Source of the DNA: Bacteroidota bacterium | GTDB lineage: Bacteria; Bacteroidota; Ignavibacteria; UBA10030; UBA8401 | Assembly: GCA_023229405.1 (NCBI GenBank) | Contig: JALNZH010000121.1 | Span: 1-9,792 of the forward strand | Length of the DNA stretch: 9,792 bases | Reading direction: 5' to 3' | Part shown: one piece after another, positions 7,726-9,792 of the stretch | Position numbering within the stretch: position 1 is the first letter of the stretch | How the letters are laid out: every line of letters starts with the position of its first letter | Position numbers and translations under genes: made by a program | Notes under the pieces: generated by a model | What the model saw: only the letters and a program-made list of their open reading frames with translations | What the model was told of the DNA's origin: nothing | The model's database searches: none

Positions 7726-9038
7726 TCTCCTCAGAACCAGTTATTAAAGTCGGTGTGATCGAACGGTATCCTACAATTACCGGTATGCTGCGCACGAAAT
7801 TCAAAATTGCCAACGACGTTATTATCAGCGGCGAATTTCACGCTATGATGAAGAATGGCGAGATTGTTTTGTACGGCGGGAAAGAGATCGAATTGCTTCG
7901 GGGGATGCAGATTATCTTTACGCCTGTCGGTGAAGGAGAGTTTACGCTGCATGATGTAATTTTCGGAATTAACTTCCACTGGGAACGGAAAGAACACCAG
8001 ACGTTTCAAGGTGCGTTGCGGCTCATCGCCCGCGAAGAGGGCATCACGGCGATCAACGAAGTTTCTGTTGAACAGTATCTTGCGAGTGTCATCTCATCCG
8101 AAATGAGCGCCAGTGCACCGATGGAACTATTAAAAGCCCATGCGATCACCTCACGGAGCTGGCTGGTGGCAATGCTTGAAATGAAGAAAAAATTCTCTAC
8201 GCTCGGCATACCGTCGCAGCGGACCAGGCGGTCAGAGGAGGAATTGGTTCGATATTACGATAGAGAGGATCACGAAATCTTTGATGTCTGTGCAGATGAT
8301 CATTGCCAGCGGTATCAGGGAATTACCAAAGATATTTCCAATGCAGCGCAGGAAGCGATCCGCCAGACGCGCGGAACATTCCTTGTACACAATAATGAAA
8401 TTTGCGATGCACGATTCTCCAAATCGTGCGGAGGAATCTCGGAACCGTTCCATACCACATGGTCGGAGACACCGTTCGACTATCTTCAACCAGTTCCTTG
8501 TTCTGCAACACACGCGTATGCCCCTCTCCAAACGGAACAGGAAGCGAAACAATGGATTCTTTCATCGCCGGAAGCGTTTTGTAATACAACGGATGGAAAT
8601 ATTCTTCGGCAAATCCTTCCGTCATTCGATCAGGAAACGACTGATTTTTTCCGGTGGAGTGTTACATACAGCACCAAAGAGCTCTCGGAATTGATCGCAA
8701 AAAAATCGGGGATCGATTTTGGTACGGTGCAACGGCTTATTCCCGTACAGCGAGGTCCCTCCGGCAGGATCACCCGGTTGAAAATTGAAGGGACGAAGAA
8801 GACGCTGATTGTCGGCAAGGAATTGGAGATCCGTCGCTGGTTGTCACCGTCGCATCTCTACAGTTCCGCGTTCGATATTCAGCATGAGAAGGATAGGTTT
8901 ATTCTTCGCGGAGGTGGCTGGGGACATGGAGTGGGATTATGTCAGATCGGCGCCGCCGTGATGGCAGTAAAAGGGTATGCGTCGGAAGAGATCGTAAAAC
9001 ATTATTTCAGGAATGCAGAACTACAAAAGCTGTATTGA
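7722..9038 (+). CDS. SpoIID/LytB domain protein without signal peptide
   Basis: SpoIID cuts peptidoglycan glycan strands lacking stem peptides, and LytB is an amidase enhancer. This 438-residue protein carries the SpoIID signatures: VEQYLASVISSEMS (116-129), where Glu127 aligns with the catalytic Glu of SpoIID; LLKAHAITSRSW (136-147); CADDHCQRYQGI (190-201); FSKSCGGISE (232-241); and GGGWGHGVGLCQIGA (397-411) near the end. His184, Cys190, His194 and Cys195 are spaced almost like the zinc ligands I recall from Clostridioides difficile SpoIID. An unusual segment of about 100 residues (5-100) precedes the domain, and another (about 265-390) interrupts it. The N-terminus (MISSEPVIKVGVIERYPTI) has no signal peptide or transmembrane helix, unlike secreted relatives. 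It is the last gene of the operon, with an ATGA overlap with the gene before it. No clear terminator follows; ATTATCAGATAAT (9050-9062) is a short palindrome without a T tract. Confidence 0.92.
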   Translation: MISSEPVIKVGVIERYPTITGMLRTKFKIANDVIISGEFHAMMKNGEIVLYGGKEIELLRGMQIIFTPVGEGEFTLHDVIFGINFHWERKEHQTFQGALRLIAREEGITAINEVSVEQYLASVISSEMSASAPMELLKAHAITSRSWLVAMLEMKKKFSTLGIPSQRTRRSEEELVRYYDREDHEIFDVCADDHCQRYQGITKDISNAAQEAIRQTRGTFLVHNNEICDARFSKSCGGISEPFHTTWSETPFDYLQPVPCSATHAYAPLQTEQEAKQWILSSPEAFCNTTDGNILRQILPSFDQETTDFFRWSVTYSTKELSELIAKKSGIDFGTVQRLIPVQRGPSGRITRLKIEGTKKTLIVGKELEIRRWLSPSHLYSSAFDIQHEKDRFILRGGGWGHGVGLCQIGAAVMAVKGYASEEIVKHYFRNAELQKLY

Positions 9039-9180
9039 TCAATTCTCAAATTATCAGATAATCAAGTTCCAAAATGCAAATATCAAATCATCGCTGTCTA
9101 AAATAAAAGCCTTATTGACTCACGTTACGCAAAACAAGAAAAACGGTCATGGTGAGCAAGGCGCAGGCTAAGATAGTTAC

Positions 9181-9275
9181 GTCATTCTTCTGCCGAAGGC
9201 ATCCCTATCGGGAGACGCATCCTTTCCCACAGGGATTCCTTCGGAACAAACAGCAAAGGATTTGCCCAGGATGAC
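9181..9275. repeat. Nested palindromic interspersed repeat (GTCATTCT ... AGGATGAC)
   Basis: The outer arms GTCATTCT (9181-9188) and AGGATGAC (9268-9275) pair at 7 of 8 positions, with one G-T wobble. Inside, CCGAAGGCAT (9193-9202) pairs with ATTCCTTCGG (9235-9244) at 9 of 10, and encloses two hairpins: TCCC/GGGA with loop TATC (9202-9213) and TCCC/GGGA with loop ACA (9225-9235). A third hairpin, GCAAA/TTTGC with loop GGA, is at 9253-9265. The architecture is that of a REP/BIME-like dispersed element or a structured RNA. Confidence 0.65.
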
Positions 9276-9390
9276 CGCTGTTTCTGCGCCGCGTCGAACC
9301 ATTTTTACCTTTTTGCTTAACATCAGTATTGACAAAAATTTATCGAAACAAGTGGATGTATGGAAGATATGTTATGTTGAGAAAAGTAAG

Positions 9391-9434
9391 CCCTCCCCCA
9401 TATTTCTTACAGTGTTGGATGAGATGTGGGAGGG
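9391..9434. repeat. Inverted repeat, 11-bp arms
   Basis: CCCTCCCCCAT (9391-9401) pairs with ATGTGGGAGGG (9424-9434) at 10 of 11 positions, across a 22-nt loop. The C-rich and G-rich arms resemble parts of the dispersed CCCTCC/GGGAGG repeats found in many bacterial intergenic regions. No T tract follows, so it is not a terminator. Confidence 0.55.
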
Positions 9435-9465
9435 AGTGAAATATAGGAGGATTGAGCGAGCTTTT

Positions 9466-9486
9466 TCTCCCCTACCAAGGTGGAGA
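9466..9486. repeat. Short hairpin TCTCCCCT-ACCA-AGGtGGAGA
   Basis: TCTCC (9466-9470) pairs with GGAGA (9482-9486), and CCT (9471-9473) pairs with AGG (9478-9480), leaving a single bulged T (9481) and loop ACCA. GAGGGGGGTCT follows at 9491-9501. The whole block (about 9460-9501) resembles a dispersed repeat of the form CTCCCC...AAGG...GGAGA...GAGGGG that I recall from other genomes. Confidence 0.5.
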
Positions 9487-9599
9487 TACAGAGGGGGGTC
9501 TGAAATCATGAAGGGACTTTTGATGGCGTTTTTTTCCATCTACAGGCAAGTGCGAACGGGATTCAGCGAGCGCGTTACATTTCGCAAGGGATTCTTTTG

Positions 9600-9670
9600 C
9601 TTCTTTTCTTGTGCCGACCAAATCTTTCTACCATGTCGGCATTCCTTCGGAACCCCGTCAAGAAAAGAAG
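9600..9670. repeat. Three-way-junction-like palindromic element, perfect 12-bp outer stem
   Basis: CTTCTTTTCTTG (9600-9611) and CAAGAAAAGAAG (9659-9670) are exact reverse complements. Directly inside lies a perfect 7-bp stem, TGCCGAC (9612-9618) with GTCGGCA (9635-9641) around a 16-nt loop. It is followed by the small hairpin TTCC/GGAA with loop TTC (9642-9652). Together they form an outer stem enclosing two hairpins, much like the element at 9193-9244. It could be a dispersed repeat or a folded RNA. Confidence 0.7.
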
Positions 9671-9700
9671 GAATAAGTTTTTCTCTTTTATGATTTATTG

Positions 9701-9742
9701 TCCCCATCGGGGAATGGGAGAAAAACCCTCGCCTTTAGGCGA
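9701..9742. repeat. Two adjacent short perfect hairpins
   Basis: TCCCC/GGGGA with loop ATC is at 9701-9713. TCGCCT/AGGCGA with two T residues between them is at 9729-9742 (effectively a 5-bp stem with a TTTA loop). They are separated by AATGGGAGAAAAACCC. The first is a close variant of the TCCC-TATC-GGGA hairpin at 9202-9213, which suggests the same repeat family. Confidence 0.5.
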
Positions 9743-9751
9743 AGACTTTAG

Positions 9752-9788
9752 TATAATTTCGAGATGCAACACTACCGAAAGACATCTC
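9752..9788 (+). promoter_or_regulatory. Possible promoter and hairpin leading out of the window
   Basis: A perfect TATAAT -10 box is at 9752-9757, but no recognisable -35 box lies 16-18 nt upstream. Downstream, GAGATG (9761-9766) and CATCTC (9783-9788) form a 6-bp stem with a 16-nt loop, about where the leader of a transcript would lie. The pair could serve a gene beyond the window edge; the evidence is thin. Confidence 0.25.
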
Positions 9789-9792
9789 ATAG

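Larger units (their letters stand above)
9039..9792. other. Gene-free region of about 750 bases rich in palindromic repeats
   Basis: No convincing coding sequence lies here. The longest open frame (9262-9693) is a translation of palindromes and low-complexity sequence. The first 100 bases are AT-rich with short variants of AAATATCAAAT-like runs. After that come at least five structured repeats, listed separately, joined by purine- or pyrimidine-rich tracts. A 13-base word, ATTCCTTCGGAAC, occurs twice (9235-9247 and 9641-9653). GGTCATGGTGAGC (9146-9158) and GTCATTCT...AGGATGAC (9181-9275) resemble dispersed intergenic repeats known from many bacterial genomes. The next gene must begin beyond the window. 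Confidence 0.8.

Noticed and set aside
9050..9062. ATTATCAGATAAT as terminator of the operon
   Set aside because: The stem is only 5 AT pairs and no T tract follows.
9329..9334. TTGACA as a -35 box in the repeat region
   Set aside because: No acceptable -10 box lies 15-19 nt downstream and no gene follows.
9262..9693. Open frame of 143 codons on the plus strand
   Set aside because: It runs through four palindromic repeats, its product is low-complexity with no domain pattern, and there is no Shine-Dalgarno site. It is best read as a chance frame through repeats.
9181..9742. Repeat cluster as a CRISPR array
   Set aside because: The repeated units differ in sequence and spacing, and there are no regular identical repeats with unique spacers.

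Overview
The window looks like a bacterial chromosome segment with moderate GC. Protein families point to the Bacteroidota/FCB group. The tandem-domain glycosyltransferase, the GalT-like protein (DUF4922) and the signal-less SpoIID-like protein are, from memory, typical of Bacteroidetes. However, good Shine-Dalgarno sequences (AGGAGG, GGGAGG) and a TTGACA -35 box fit a lineage such as Ignavibacteria/Chlorobi better than classical Bacteroidetes, which mostly lack both. The taxonomic call is inference only.

Layout: (1) 2-2479, plus strand: the disaggregase ClpB, cut at its N-terminus by the window edge and closed by a clear intrinsic terminator (2497-2535). (2) 2674-4230 (or 4251), minus strand, convergent with clpB: a fusion of a GNAT acetyltransferase and a nitrilase-type carbon-nitrogen hydrolase, with its own TTGACA promoter. 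(3) 4378-9038, plus strand: five genes with almost no space between them (gaps or overlaps of 7, 0, -1 and -4 nt), so almost certainly one operon. They encode a tandem GT-A glycosyltransferase, a small lipoprotein, a free-standing GNAT acetyltransferase, a GalT/Ap4A-phosphorylase-like protein (DUF4922 type) and a SpoIID/LytB-domain protein without a signal peptide. (4) 9039-9792: about 750 bases with no believable gene, packed with palindromic repeats, two of which fold on paper into an outer stem enclosing two hairpins.

The best candidate for an undescribed system is the operon. A glycosyltransferase, a putative sugar-nucleotide or dinucleotide transferase and a SpoIID-type glycan-cleaving fold are all predicted to be cytosolic and appear co-transcribed. 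This suggests a pathway that makes, modifies or trims an unknown glycan inside the cell. The lipoprotein and the acetyltransferase between them may be lineage-specific cargo or accessory parts. No RNA genes, CRISPR array, insertion sequence or phage genes were seen.
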